A stretch of DNA of 64,000 nt from Rhizoclosmatium globosum (GCA_002104985.1 MCGO01000075.1:1-64000), one strand, 5' to 3'; counted from the stretch's first letter, positions 45,469 to 56,477 are shown. Numbers and translations are program-made. The notes: generated by a model not told the origin, from the letters alone.

Positions 45469-45531
45469 GTGTTTGCTGTTTTTTTCAAGTGAAATTGTCA
45501 AAGTGTACTGGTGCACAAATCAGCCACCACA
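45469..45531 (-). repeat. Right terminal inverted repeat (63 bp)
   Basis: Reverse complement starts TGTGGTGGCTGATTTGTGCA; three mismatches to the left TIR. Followed by the target duplicate CAAAC at 45532-45536. Confidence 0.88.
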
Positions 45532-46623
45532 CAAACAAAATCATTGAGACAGAAGATGACAGAAAAAGGGCCGCCATTGAGCGTCGGACACTGCAAAATC
45601 GCATCGCACAGAGGTAATTCCATCAGAATCTTTGGCGGTTAGTTTCATGATTGTCCTAACTTGGGGATTGACTCCAGGTTATATCGCCAACGGAAGGACA
45701 ATCGCATTGCAGAACTTGAAGCACGAGTTGCTGCGATGCTTGGGAATAAGGATGTAGAATCGCGAGGGGATGAGAGTGTACGGATTCAGGAGCTGCAGAG
45801 ACGGGTTACGGAGCTTGAAGCTGAGAACGCGCGGTTGAAGGAGGGGCGTCGAATTGGTACGAGCCGAGATGTTGGGATACAGCCTGGGTATAGTTTAAAT
45901 AGTACGGGTGCTGGTCAGGTTCTTCACGCAGGATATTCGCATTACGCCGCAACGGGCTATCCTTATCCTCCTCCACACCCAACATTTTCACGAGTTGGGC
46001 CGTATCGTCCATTGAGTTATCCCGTAGCACCGTATTCGCAGCATCCTGCCCAAAGTTCAGAATCTCGATTTGGAATGCATGGACACCCTCAAACTTCACA
46101 CGCGTATTATGTTCCATTTTCTGCTGCAACAAACATCGTGTATCCAACTGATTCGACTGAACGGGGTGGTGGTACAGTAGATAGAAACCAAGCTGATCCC
46201 GCATCAGAATACCGTCCAGAATACATACCAACATCAAACGTGCATACTGCTCTTGCTGCTGAACGAGTCACAATGGATAGAATATTAATGAATCCAAATT
46301 CTGATCAACATCCCATTGCATATTCAGGGTCTTCCGACAGTGAAAATCCATCGAACGAAGGGTTAGACAGAATTGAGCATGACGGTGGTCGTTTAAATGA
46401 TAAGGATCCAAGCAGTGAGTCATGGGGGAAGATCATGATTATCAAGCACGACATTGGAGATGATATCGTGGATGGATCTTCGTACGCTGGGAATCCCGGA
46501 ACGAGTGTCAATGATGTGCATGCTCAGAACGGCTCTGGTGTGTCGAATGTCAATGGTCAGGGCGGGGCTTTCAGCATCAAAGCACTCTTGTTGGATGACG
46601 GTGTACAAACAGCGCTATCTTGA

Positions 46624-46971
46624 AAGCGGAGAGAGTTTCCGGGGCTTCCTTCTTTGGTTTCGGTGTTCCAATAAACGAGCTCATGAGACAGTGTTTTTAC
46701 AGTGGATCAAATGCCGACTCCACAGAAGTGCAAGCTTAATCATGGGGACAAGACGATAGACTGAGTCCCTGTTTGATATATTTCAGTGAGGAGAGTGGGT
46801 GGTATTAGCCTCTTTGATGGATCATTTTGCGGTGACTTACTCAGCATTACGAATGTAAACAAAGTTCCTCGTGTTTTTTCTCCATACAAAGGACCCTCAA
46901 ATATTTCTAATCTATTAGTAATAATAGAATCTTGAGTCGGAGCAAATTTCGTTTCATTGACTTGATGAAAA
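46624..46971. other. Intergenic region with duplicated bZIP-flank fragment
   Basis: 348 bp. TGACTTACTCAGCATTACG near 46838 is the third occurrence of the fragment that heads the relics at 35571 and 37867. Otherwise AT-rich; presumably the promoter of the next bZIP gene. Confidence 0.45.
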
Positions 46972-47838
46972 ATGAGTTCTGAGCATCACACAACCGACCA
47001 GCTCTTGGAGAGGAACGGACACCAGGCTTCCTGTAGCATAGATTCGACATCAAAAGCTACTAGCACGTTTGGTTGTGCAACTGTTGAAGTATTTGACGAG
47101 ATTTCGAAAGAAGACAAGGCGCGGGAAGCAAAGCTTCGAAGGACGATACAGAATCGACTTGCACAAAGGTAATTATATCGTATTAGCGTATTGGATTCCA
47201 TGGGGTTGCATCAGGAATACCGTGGCGATGCAGTGACAGTCCTCTTACGTTTATGTTATGAAAACCTTACGTCAGGAGATTAAAAACGCCTTCTCCCCTC
47301 CCTTTTTGAAAACTACAGGGCCTTTCGACAACGGCGAAACAAACGGATTGAAGAGTTGAGGGCACAGATTGCCTCGTTGAGTGCTCCTGTACCTGTGGCT
47401 GCTGACCTTGTTGTACCCAAGTGTGACAATGTATTGTCAACAACTTACGGCACCGAACAACAAACGAGCGCGTTCATGGAAGCCAAGGAAAGGATTAGGC
47501 AGTTGGAAGAGAGGATCAGAGACTTGGAGGAAGAGAATGGGAGGCTGAAGGCAGCATCTCAGACAGATCTGCGTTCCAAGACCCAGGATTCTTCAACAAA
47601 GAGTAATTTCAGTCAAGCGTATTTGCCATACAACTACTACCCTGGCTGGCATCCTTTGCCATACACAGTTTATGGACCGACACCAACTGCTCTTCCTCCA
47701 AGTCCTGTTACAGCCGTACCTCAACAAAAATCTCCATTCGATATTCCGCAAGGAATTATGTACGGGCACATGCGACCTTATTTTCCCTCGTTAGTAGGAC
47801 GGACATCGATTGATATGATGGCTGAGGAACATTCTTGA
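46972..47838 (+). CDS. bZIP transcription factor, Yap/Pap1 type (copy E)
   Basis: Exons 46972-47168 and 47319-47838 (238 aa) around a longer, 150-nt intron at the cluster's usual site. Joined basic region NRLAQRAFRQRRNKR is closest to canonical fungal AP-1. Zipper segments IEELRAQIASL and IRQLEERIRDLEEENGRL follow, then a Tyr/Pro-rich tail. More diverged from copies A-D than they are from each other, so an older paralog. Confidence 0.87.
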
Positions 47839-47973
47839 CGAAATTACTGGGACACAATGTTGGCATTAGTCGTATTCAATAAATTGTTTAGAGATTGCAT
47901 GTTTTTGAGACAAGGAATGAAGGGTAATCAGTAGAGTTGTCCGAAAGCAAGACAAAAGTTGATTCCAACGTCA

Positions 47974-50900
47974 ATGAACTTCTTCACCAACAACAGCGGA
48001 ACCAGTGGAGCCGGAGCAGGAGCAGCGCCATCACGGGGCTTCTTTTCGACAGGGACAGCAGCAACATCGACACCGGCTCTGTCTGAAGCACCAGTTCCTC
48101 CGCCAACAACCACTTCTTCAAACACGACCACGAACCCAACCACGCAAAGCCAGCACCAACAACCACAACCACAACCATCATCCCTCCCACGCAAACAGAG
48201 TTCGCAGTCGTCCCAGCAACCACCACCACAGCGAGCCACGCGACCCGCCCCTTTGTCCTCGCACGCTCCCAATCACCAACAAAGTCAGAAGGTGGTGCGC
48301 CAGACAGCGGCCCAATCGCAACTGTCGCCTGCCTCGTCGCCCTCGTCGACATCGTCTCAATCGCAGCAAATCGCGAAACAGGTCAAACGCGTGTCGTCGC
48401 AACAACCTCAAAAACAGGTCACTCAGTCGACACTCGTTGTTGCGACTCCGCCAAATCAGCACCAACAACAACAACAACAACAACACCAAAATATGCAAGT
48501 GCAGAGAAAACGCCAGAAATCTGTCGACAATGCCATGTCCGAACACTCGTCTGTTGCGAGTTCCTCGTTCGATCCTTCTTCAATGGCTCTCACAACTCAA
48601 TCTCATTCGCATGCTCTCACAACTACCACACACGCGCATCGGGCCCCACCGCCATCGACTTCCGCGCTCTCGTTTCCTACTTCAATTGATCTTCTTGACG
48701 ATGATAATGCACCCATGAACCTGGTTCTCTTGGCCACTCAACAATTCAATCAAAAGAGATCGCACCACCTAGCTCTCATTGAGTCTCTTGAGTTGAAGTT
48801 GTCCCAGAAGGGCGATGAAGTTGTGAGAGTCTCCGCGGAGTTGAATGAGGAACGGCAGCTTGTTGAACGCGTTTCGGCTGTCCAAGAGTCTTTGAAGTTG
48901 GAGTTGGATGCTGTTCGGAGAGAGTGAGTTACACCTTCGAGTGAGGAATTGAATTAGTGAGGTTGTGTGGAGAACATTAGAAAGGACGAATACCAAAGCG
49001 AGCTGACTCTTCAGAGGCGAGGCGAGCTTTTGGCATGAGCAGAGCTCGTTAGCTTCATAGAGAAGAAGGAGGAAAGCAAATGACATTTGCAAAGTGTAGA
49101 AGAATTCCAGAAACTGCGAGCACAGCGAATAATCTCTTACGAGTTGATACATATACTTACTTTGCAACTAGACTATCGCACTTTGATGGTGTGGTCAAGA
49201 ATCTGGAGGTTCGTTGTGCAGTACAAACTAATGAGTTTTAATAATGTTACGAAACAGAGGTACAAGAAAGAGACTGAATTGCGCGAATCCAACATTGTCA
49301 AAGAATCGGATAAAATAACTACCGAGATTGTCAAGCTCCGAACAGGTTCGTGCACTTCATGAAACCATGAACAAGTCAACTGAACTTTAATGTAGAAAAT
49401 GAACTCAACAATTCAAAGCTGGAATCCACGACGGCTGGTCATCATGTCTTGCAAGCAAAATTCACCGAGAAGACTGCTCAGCTATCCACAGCAACGACTG
49501 AGTTATCACATGCCCAACAAACTCTGGCCTATCGAACACAAGAGCTTGCCGACGCTCGTGTGGCTACTGCGGATCTCCAAACAAAACTATACGAAGCTTC
49601 CACAATCCATAAACAAGAATTATCCGCGTTGCAAACTGAATTGCGACAGGCTCTGGATGAAATGAGTGAGCATACTTAACTTCATTCTATTTCACATGAC
49701 TGACGCAGGTAAAAATAATCACAGGGACCGCGCAATCTACAGCCGCAAGTCTTTCAACAACCGTCACTCATCTTACACAAACCCATGAAACTCAACTCTC
49801 GCACTTGAATTCCTCACACGTGAATGCATTACAGAGTCTCGAATCTAAACACGCATCTGCACTTGTGTTCGTGGAGAGAGATGTTCAGGCTTCACGTATC
49901 GAAATTGAGAAACTTAATACCACACATGAATCTGCTGTTTTAGCCTCTGCACGTGCTCATGAAGCTGCGATTTTCAAGCTGACGCAGGAGTATTCAAATC
50001 AACTCTTGAACGCGGAAATGGAACTCGGTAAAAGTCGAGACGCGGTTGTCGCTTTGGAGCGGCAGTGGGAGGAAAAGTTTTTGAGCGCGAGGGGTGGATG
50101 GGATTCTGAGAAAGAAGGTCTGGAGCAAATGATTTGTGAAGGAAAATTGGAGCTGAGTTCTGTGATTGAAAAGAACAATGGCGTTGTGAATGGATTGAAG
50201 GCGGATGTCGTTGAGAAGGAGAGGTTGTTGGCTGAGTGTCAGGGGTTGTTGAATGCTGTCCGTGATGAGCTTGGAAGTGAGAAGGAAGAACGAGTGAGGA
50301 ATGGATTGGAAGTCATGGCGATGTGTGGGGTTGTTGAGGGTATGAAGGAAAAATATGGGGAGCTTGTGAGGGAGAAAGATACTACGAAAGTTTCCTTGGA
50401 AGAGAGGTGAGTTTAGGACAAGTTTTCCATGATGAGGCTTAATTAATATTTGCCGTAAAGGATTTCCGTTCTGGAGACTGAAATTTGTGCGTACATTGAA
50501 GATATTCGAAGACTGAATCAATCGTTGGAAGTGGAATCAAATCGCGCGAATCAAGCTGAAGAAGAGTATGTTGTTCATCCTCTTTTTACTTGGCGTTATT
50601 TTAATCCCTATTCACTAGTAACCTTGTTAACGCTGAACGTCATGAGACTCAAGTTCTCGCGCTTCGGGAGCAGCTTAACCTCCAGACTACCTGTTCTCAA
50701 GAGCTTCTGGACACCAGAAGTGCTGCGACACAACAAGCGGATGCCCAAAAGCAGGAAGAAGTAGCGAGCTTGAATGCAATAGTCGATAAATTAGAAAAGG
50801 AGGTGGGAAATTTAATGTCTCTACTAACGTTAATGTGTGCGTGTGATAGGTCGAAAGAATCAAATTAGACCTACACAACGCGAAAAGCTCAAAGGAGGAG

Positions 50901-52559
50901 GTTGAAGATACCATGGCAAATGTTCGAGCAGAACAAGCTGAGCTGAGAGAAGAAGTCGCGGCCAAAAACCTGTCGTATACTGAACTCCAAACGAAGCTTG
51001 TTGACTTCGAGGAAAAGATCCAGGAAGAAAGGCGGTGCGCTCAAAATATTATTGCGTTAAAAGAACAAGAGGTTGAGAGTTTTCAGGAGAGTATGTCTGA
51101 GTTGGCGGAATGTCGAGTTGTAAGTTTGGGATACATTTCCTTGACGTTAAATGTCTAAAAACTACTCTTAGACTCTCAATGAACTACAGACTATGCTCGA
51201 GTCCAATCAAAAATCGGCCGAGTCGAACTTTCTCTCATTGAAGCGTTCCTCCGATTCAGATTCGTCTAAATTAAATGCGATCATCAATGAATTGGAAGCA
51301 AAGTTAGAGTCTGAGACAGATGCGGTGCGCACCAACGCTGAGAAAACGGACAGCTTGCAAAACGAACTCAATTCGATTCGAAAAATTCTTGACAGCAAGA
51401 CGGGCGACGTTGAGCGGTTGAATAACGAGAATCGAGATCTTCGCGTGGAACTAGGGATCTTCGAGACTCGTATTCAAAGTACTTTGGATGAACAGCGGCG
51501 TCAGAAACAGAACCAGTTTTCCCAACATTCCGCGCAAAAGTCGCCTGGTGGACGGAGTGTCACGTTTGTGGATAATGTTGTGTTTGAGTCGGAACCTCAA
51601 CTGTCGGTGAGGCTGATACATACTTGAAAAAACGTTTAGTGATCTAATTGTTTGGGTGCCAGTCCTCGGTATCCCGTCATAGTCACAACCACAGCCCGTT
51701 AGCCCGATTCCAGGGACATCCTATTTCTGATAACGAGTCTCCCAATGTATTCCGCATCAATCCACCATCGCAACCTTTGCAGCAGCATACTTCACCTCAC
51801 CAGTTGCGAAACGTTGGAGGAGAAAGTCATGTAGTTCGTTCGTCTCCAGTTGTGTCGTCCAACAGCAAGCGCCGCCATGTTATTGTGGATGAATCACCGG
51901 TTGAAAAAGCCCACCCAACAGTTTTCGAAGATTTCCCAGCGACACAGACGTTTGACTTTGTAGATGAGCATAATGAAGCGCCAGAATCTAAACGCCAGAA
52001 ACTAGTTTGTTCTTGCTTTAGTATCGATCGAGTTTCTAATTCAGTCACAGCCATCCGTGGCTTCAGTACCCAAACCAATCTTGAAGCCAACAAGTGGCGC
52101 CGTTAGCACACTAGGAATGTATGCTGCCACCCAACCTCAAGCTGGAATTAAAGCGCCACTTCGGACCAACCGTCCAGCTCCTGTTGAAGCAATCTCAAAA
52201 AAGACGACTTTGGATATCGTTGGCGGAAAAGAAAAGATCAAGGGAAGCATCTCGTTGGAAGCTCTTGGGATCAAGCGAAGTGTTGGGATTGGTGGAAGCG
52301 AACATGCGACTCGAGCTGAGGTAGGGAGTTTTAATACGATTTCGATCTCGTTTCTTTACCTTCTTTGCGATACGTTTGCGAATTCCCCAATTATTTCTTT
52401 TAGAAGTATGCTGCAGCAAGCTCGTCGAATCTTTCACGTCGTTCCTCCAAACCAGCTTCTGCGAGGACTCGAGGTCAAAAGCGACAGATGCCCGTTTCTA
52501 ATGATGACGAAGTTGTAGATTCAGACAATCAGGAGGATGTGTTTGCGTTTAATGGATGA
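47974..52559 (+). CDS. Large coiled-coil protein with disordered N-terminus
   Basis: Starts MNFFTNNSGTSG; in-frame codons upstream have no ATG. About 250 residues of Ser/Thr/Gln/Pro-rich disorder with a Gln run (near 48468) and a basic patch QRKRQKS precede a very long coiled coil running through many small exons to about 51.6 kb. A Ser/Pro-rich region follows, with likely nuclear motifs (SNSKRRHVIVDESP, ESKRQKL), and a short basic/acidic C-terminus ending VFAFNG at 52559. Last intron 52321-52403. Exon structure at 48.92-49.21 kb is unclear: the simplest reading passes two in-frame TGA codons. Composition suggests a nuclear structural or chromosome-associated protein; no family recognised. 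Confidence 0.65.
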
Positions 52560-52680
52560 TGTTGAGTGGGTGAGGGATTTGGGGAAAGCTGTGTTTCACT
52601 TTTCTTTTTTGAGTGGTGGAATATAACTACGTTTTTTGCATATCACTTTTGCGTGTTTTGCACACAGTCAATAGGCAACT

Positions 52681-52868
52681 CGGCGCAGTTCCTTTGACCA
52701 GTCTGAATGCATGTCCACGTCGCTGGAACATCTGGCTCGGGGCGTCAAGCGGCAGGCGGTTTCACTTCCAGGTGGGAGTGGAAAGACGGTTATATTCTCG
52801 AATCTGAATGTGCAAGTTCCGGTTCCAGAAACGGTTCCAACGGCAACAAGAGCCCTCATCATTGTGAG
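52681..52868 (+). pseudogene. Relic of a DEAD/DEAH (IRC3-like) helicase exon
   Basis: One open stretch reads LEHLARGVKRQAVSLPGGSG followed by KTVIFSNL, then ATRALIIV. This is the Q-region plus Walker A (GGSGKT) and motif Ia start of a superfamily 2 helicase of the mitochondrial IRC3 type. An in-frame stop lies just upstream and nothing helicase-like follows, so it is an isolated fragment of about 60 codons. Confidence 0.65.
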
Positions 52869-53301
52869 TTGGTTGGTTCCAGGATGATTGGTTGTTGATT
52901 CACGATAATGACGAATCAAGAATTCAAACTTGACGTTTGGAGGAAAGAAAACTGAACACGTGAGTTGGTTGATGTTCCGTCCCATAAAGCGAAGGGCTGT
53001 GTAATAAACAAAACCGTGACACAGCAGTATCAATAACTCTCGATTTCTTCTAACTGGCATTTCTTAACAACTGGATTCGGCGCTACCGAAACGAGGACAT
53101 CGTTCTGAGAAAAGATTCTGAAAAGGCAGTAGATCTATGTAATGCGACAAAAGGCGTCGGAGTTTATTTGAAAAGTGTAGAAGAGAAAGAATAAATGTAG
53201 TTGATGCGGCTTCTGTAAGTTTTTTGATGAGGTACTCTTATTAGTTATCAATTTGAGTCAAGACTATTGAACCTAAGAAGAATTGACGGACACAATCAGT
53301 C

Positions 53302-53500
53302 TGAAACGGTCAATGAACGAAACTCACAATTAAAAATCTATGAAACGAGCAATGAATGAAACAATGAATGATCCACCCGAGCTCAAATCGACCCCTTGAA
53401 ACATGCAATGAAAGGTTTCATCACTCCTAAACAGGATATTACATATGGGTGAAACGCAAAATTGCGATGAAACACTCAATTGTTTCAAATACGATGAAAC
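53302..53500. promoter_or_regulatory. Cluster of nine TGAAAC (Ste12 PRE-like) motifs
   Basis: Forward TGAAAC at 53302, 53341, 53357, 53397, 53450, 53468, 53495 and reverse GTTTCA at 53415 and 53482; several extend to TGAAACA, the pheromone response element bound by Ste12 in ascomycetes. They lie 100-300 bp upstream of the likely start of the next bZIP gene. Function by analogy only. Confidence 0.55.
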
Positions 53501-53615
53501 CAGTAATTCGTATAAGAAGTTTGGGGGTGATTTGGGGGAACCTCCTTGCTTTTTCAACCCTCTAAACAAGTCTAGGCCATTGAACATCCCCTCAAACGGA
53601 ACTGTAGCCTCAATG

Positions 53616-54314
53616 AGCGATCAAGAATACGATCCAGACCACCCAGAGACGAATCCAAAGGGCTCCTCCTCCTCATCCCGCTCTGCCAAAGCCCAACGGC
53701 TAAAAGACGATGACAAGTCAATCCGCAACCGAACAGCCCAACGACAACACCAGCAACGCAAAAAGCAAAAGATAACATTACTACAAGAGCAAGTCGACCG
53801 CCTCACAGATCTGATTGAACAACGAAGGCTTGCCAATCGACCCACGCTGTCCCGCGACCACTCGTCCTCCTCTTCCTCTTCAGCAAACAAAACAATGTCA
53901 CTATCAAATCTATTGAACACCGATGAAGAAGAACCTCCAGCAGGCACTTCAAGTACCGCCGCAGCAGCCCCAGTTACCCCACAACCACAACTCAACTTTT
54001 ACGACGATCCAGAGGAACGAGCACTTCTCAAAGATCTACCACCCGCAGCAAGGCGGAAAATACAGAATAGGATTGCACAGCGAAAGAGTCGAGCGTTGAG
54101 GCAGTTTCAAATTGATCAGTTAGAAATGCAGGTGGTACAGCTTGAGCGGGAATATGCTGCGTTGGGTCCTGCGCCTGCGGCTGAGGAGTTTACGGGTCCG
54201 AGACCTGTTGCGATGCGGCCGAGAGACGTGCCGGTGATAAATCTTGGGATTCAGTCTTTGGTGGATGAAGTGGAAGGGGACGAATCGTCATATGATGGTT
54301 CTCCTGGGGTATAG
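53616..54314 (+). CDS. Tandem bZIP protein (one degenerate, one canonical basic region)
   Basis: An intronless ORF; the open frame extends up to 53445, but that part is built from the TGAAAC-rich repeats, so I prefer MSDQEYDPDH at 53616 (232 aa). It holds two bZIP-like segments. Segment 1 is IRNRTAQRQHQQRKKQK with zipper-like LLQEQVDRLTDLIEQ; the invariant Arg of N-x7-R is Gln. Segment 2 is IQNRIAQRKSRALRQFQ with IDQLEMQVVQLEREYAAL and is canonical. About 100 residues of Ser/Ala/Pro-rich linker separate them. A double bZIP in one chain could pair internally or act as a modifier of other bZIPs; this is inference. Confidence 0.78.
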   Translation, partial: SDQEYDPDHPETNPKGSSSSSRSAKAQRLKDDDKSIRNRTAQRQHQQRKKQKITLLQEQVDRLTDLIEQRRLANRPTLSRDHSSSSSSSANKTMSLSNLLNTDEEEPPAGTSSTAAAAPVTPQPQLNFYDDPEERALLKDLPPAARRKIQNRIAQRKSRALRQFQIDQLEMQVVQLEREYAALGPAPAAEEFTGPRPVAMRPRDVPVINLGIQSLVDEVEGDESSYDGSPGV

Positions 54315-54682
54315 TTTATTTAAGAACCTTCAGCAAAGAACAAACAATAAAACAATAAGTTATTAAAGATGTTTGAGGTGAAACCATTAATGTTTCATCA
54401 TGGCGTGTTTCATAGGCTGGTGACTCTCGATCGTAAATAGCATACCAATCGTTGACGGCAATTATTATGCATCTTGTTGTGTAGCGGCGTTGCAGTCTGA
54501 AGGATTTGTCGGAGTTAAATCAGGCAAAGTTGTTGGCTTGGAAATTATTGTCGCATTGCTAACGCCTTCTTGCATCAACGCCTCAGAAGTACCAAAAGCT
54601 GTTAAAATAGAATCTAAGATCCATCATTTGCGTTCGAATTTGTCTTTGAAATTGTCTCAACTTATTATGACAAATAAGTGCA
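54315..54682. other. Intergenic region with three more TGAAAC motifs
   Basis: 368 bp. TGAAAC at 54379 and reverse copies TGTTTCA at 54391 and 54406 lie within 34 bp, repeating the motif cluster upstream of 53616 and possibly serving the next gene. The rest shows no recognisable feature. Confidence 0.5.
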
Positions 54683-56052
54683 ATGTCCAGCGAACCACTC
54701 TTCCCTCCTGACTGGATCCAGCACTACTCAACCTCATTCAATGCATCTTCACTTGACGGAATGTTTCCTAATAGTCTGCCATCACATCCGGCCAATGGCA
54801 GCAGCAGCAACCAAGTCCTATCCTTTCCACTAACCTCAACATCGCCGTCCCTCGCCGGCTCCTCAGATCCATCCACTCCAACAAACACATCTTCAACAAC
54901 AACAAAGCGGAAACCAGGCCGGAAACACACAACCGAACCGCCACGGGTAACATACACCCAACCTCACATCAATACACTAAACCAACCAAAAGGACAAACG
55001 TCAAATCCAAACAAGAACCGCCCAACAAAAGTACCAAGAAAAGAAGAAAGCCTACATCCAAGGCCTCGAATCCCGTGTCGCCCTCTGCGATCGTGAACAC
55101 TCTCAGTTCCCCGTTTCAGAAGCACCCCCACCTCAACCCCAACCTCAATTCGATCCGACAGAAGTATACACCCTCCGTGCAAGAGTTGCATCGTTGGAAG
55201 CCGAAGTATCGCTCTTGAAAACGCAGCTTGCCATGCAACCCTTTGTTGACCCACGATTTATCAATGTCCCTTCTCAACCGAATAATCTGTTTGGGTTCCC
55301 AGGGATTATTGCGGGTGGTACTGGTGGGGGAAGTCAGGTTGGATTCGCGGGTGGGTTTAGGCAGAGTATTGTGTCTGGGTCATGGCCGTTCTTTCAAAGT
55401 GGTGGTGGAATGCAACAGACGCAACAAACCCCGACAATGATGCCTCAATCTGGAGTACAAAACATGGAATCAACCGCATTACCGCAACCACGAGTATCTA
55501 CAGGGAGTCAATCCGCGAAGGGAGGATGGGATTTGAGAGTGTTGGATAACGTTTCCGAAGAAGAACGGTTCCGTCGTGGGAAGCAACTGTTAAAGTCTCT
55601 AGACTCTTTGAAAACAGAGAAAGGAGAGGCGCTTGTCGATGAGCTCAGTGATTTATTTACTGATTTGAGGTTGAAGGTGGACGTGATGCAGGCTGTGAAG
55701 AAGCAGGAAGGGAAACCGTTGATTCCAGACGACGCAGACGCAAATATGTTTGCGAAGGATTGCATGAGGTTGGTTGAAACTCGGTTGAGGTTGATGGAGG
55801 AGTGTACTGAAGAGGATCAGGAAAAGGTTTGTGTTTTTATGATGCAACTTGCTCTAATGTTGACTAATCTAGATTCTCGAACTATTTGCGCATGTTCGAA
55901 AAACTAATCCATCACTTCGGTTGAACTTTGTAAGTGGATGATGGATCATTTCTGATTATTCGCTTACTGATATAACCTTGCAGGGAGGATTCATCAAGGT
56001 GATGAGACAAGTATTGCAAAACACCATTTCATCAGCAATCGCAAAGCAATAA
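54683..56052 (+). CDS. bZIP-like protein with non-canonical basic region
   Basis: Exons 54683-54946, 54993-55826, 55873-55929, 55984-56052 (1,224 nt, 407 aa; introns 46-54 nt). A Ser/Thr/Pro-rich N-terminus leads to KRQIQTRTAQQKYQEKKKAY followed by zipper-like IQGLESRVALC and LRARVASLEAEVSLLKTQL. The frame matches the fungal NxxAQxxxR basic region, but the invariant Asn is Thr and the Arg is Gln. A Gly-rich region and a helical C-terminal domain (LRVLDNVSEEERFRRGKQLL... to SSAIAKQ) follow. Likely an altered-specificity or non-DNA-binding bZIP relative. Confidence 0.75.
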
Positions 56053-56477
56053 TAAAATCAAGTCTGTTTTAGTTATCTTTCTTTATCACTGGTTATCAAC
56101 GAAACCCTGGTTGGGCTTACTTAAAAGCCAAGACTGCGCGAATCAAATCGAAGTTAATATTTTGATGGGATCAAACGAGATGTAAGAGACTTCTAAGTTC
56201 AGTGAGTACGACTCTGATGATTCTGGATGCTGATCTGACAGCTGTCAAACAGCCGAAATCGAGCCCACCAACTCTGAAGAAGCTAAAGCAAACAGATTGA
56301 ACATACGGGCCAAGCGAAGAATGTACACTATCCAACTTCTTGGAGGAGATTATCCAGATGGTTTCGCAAGGGAGATTGAGATTTTCATCGCATTCAAAAT
56401 TGCGAAATCGAGCCGGACGAAATTATCTTGGCAATAACTTCGACACCAAAGCAAACAAGACACCTCTGCTCCTTTGA
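56053..56477. other. Intergenic region, possible decayed exon
   Basis: 425 bp. A plus-strand frame around 56260-56345 reads NRLNIRAKRRMYTIQLL, faintly bZIP-like, but has stops nearby and no start. Otherwise no feature; it must contain the promoter of the next gene. Confidence 0.35.

Larger units (their letters stand above)
38403..45531. mobile_element. TIR DNA transposon with integrase-type transposase and alpha-kinase gene
   Basis: 7,129 bp with inverted termini of 63 bp differing at three positions, starting TGTRGTGGCTGATTTGTGCA. It is flanked by the 5-bp duplication CAAAC (38398-38402 and 45532-45536). It carries two convergent genes: an alpha-kinase (plus) and a DDE/integrase-core transposase (minus). 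TG...CA ends, a TGTNR start and 4-5-bp duplications are features of Ginger-type elements with rve integrases, which I regard as the nearest known class. The kinase gene contains a second, nested element. The clean duplication and high TIR identity point to a fairly recent insertion. Confidence 0.88.
38298..46623 (+). pseudogene. bZIP transcription factor (copy D), exon 1 interrupted by a transposon
   Basis: Coding parts: 38298-38402, then after the insertion 45537-45613, and exon 2 at 45678-46623. The intron (45614-45677, 64 nt) is at the usual basic-region site. With the transposon and one CAAAC duplicate ignored, the parts total 1,128 nt (375 codons plus stop) with no frame change, and the junction aligns with copy C (QNKIIEAEDDRKR versus PNKIIETEDDRKR). 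Basic region NRIAQRLYRQRKDNR, zipper IAELEARVAAML and LQRRVTELEAENARL, C-terminus FSIKALLLDD. As it stands the gene is disrupted, unless the element is excised somatically or the truncated 45537-46623 part is expressed from an element promoter. Confidence 0.85.

Noticed and set aside
48460..48490. CAA repeat in the coiled-coil gene as a novel element
   Set aside because: A short poly-Gln microsatellite in a disordered N-terminus is common in fungi.
52668..53060. 130-residue minus-strand ORF
   Set aside because: Its reverse strand encodes the recognisable helicase Walker A relic, so it is a shadow frame.
53445..53615. N-terminal extension of the tandem bZIP protein
   Set aside because: The codons are made of the TGAAAC-rich motif cluster and have no protein-like conservation; MSDQ at 53616 is a better start.
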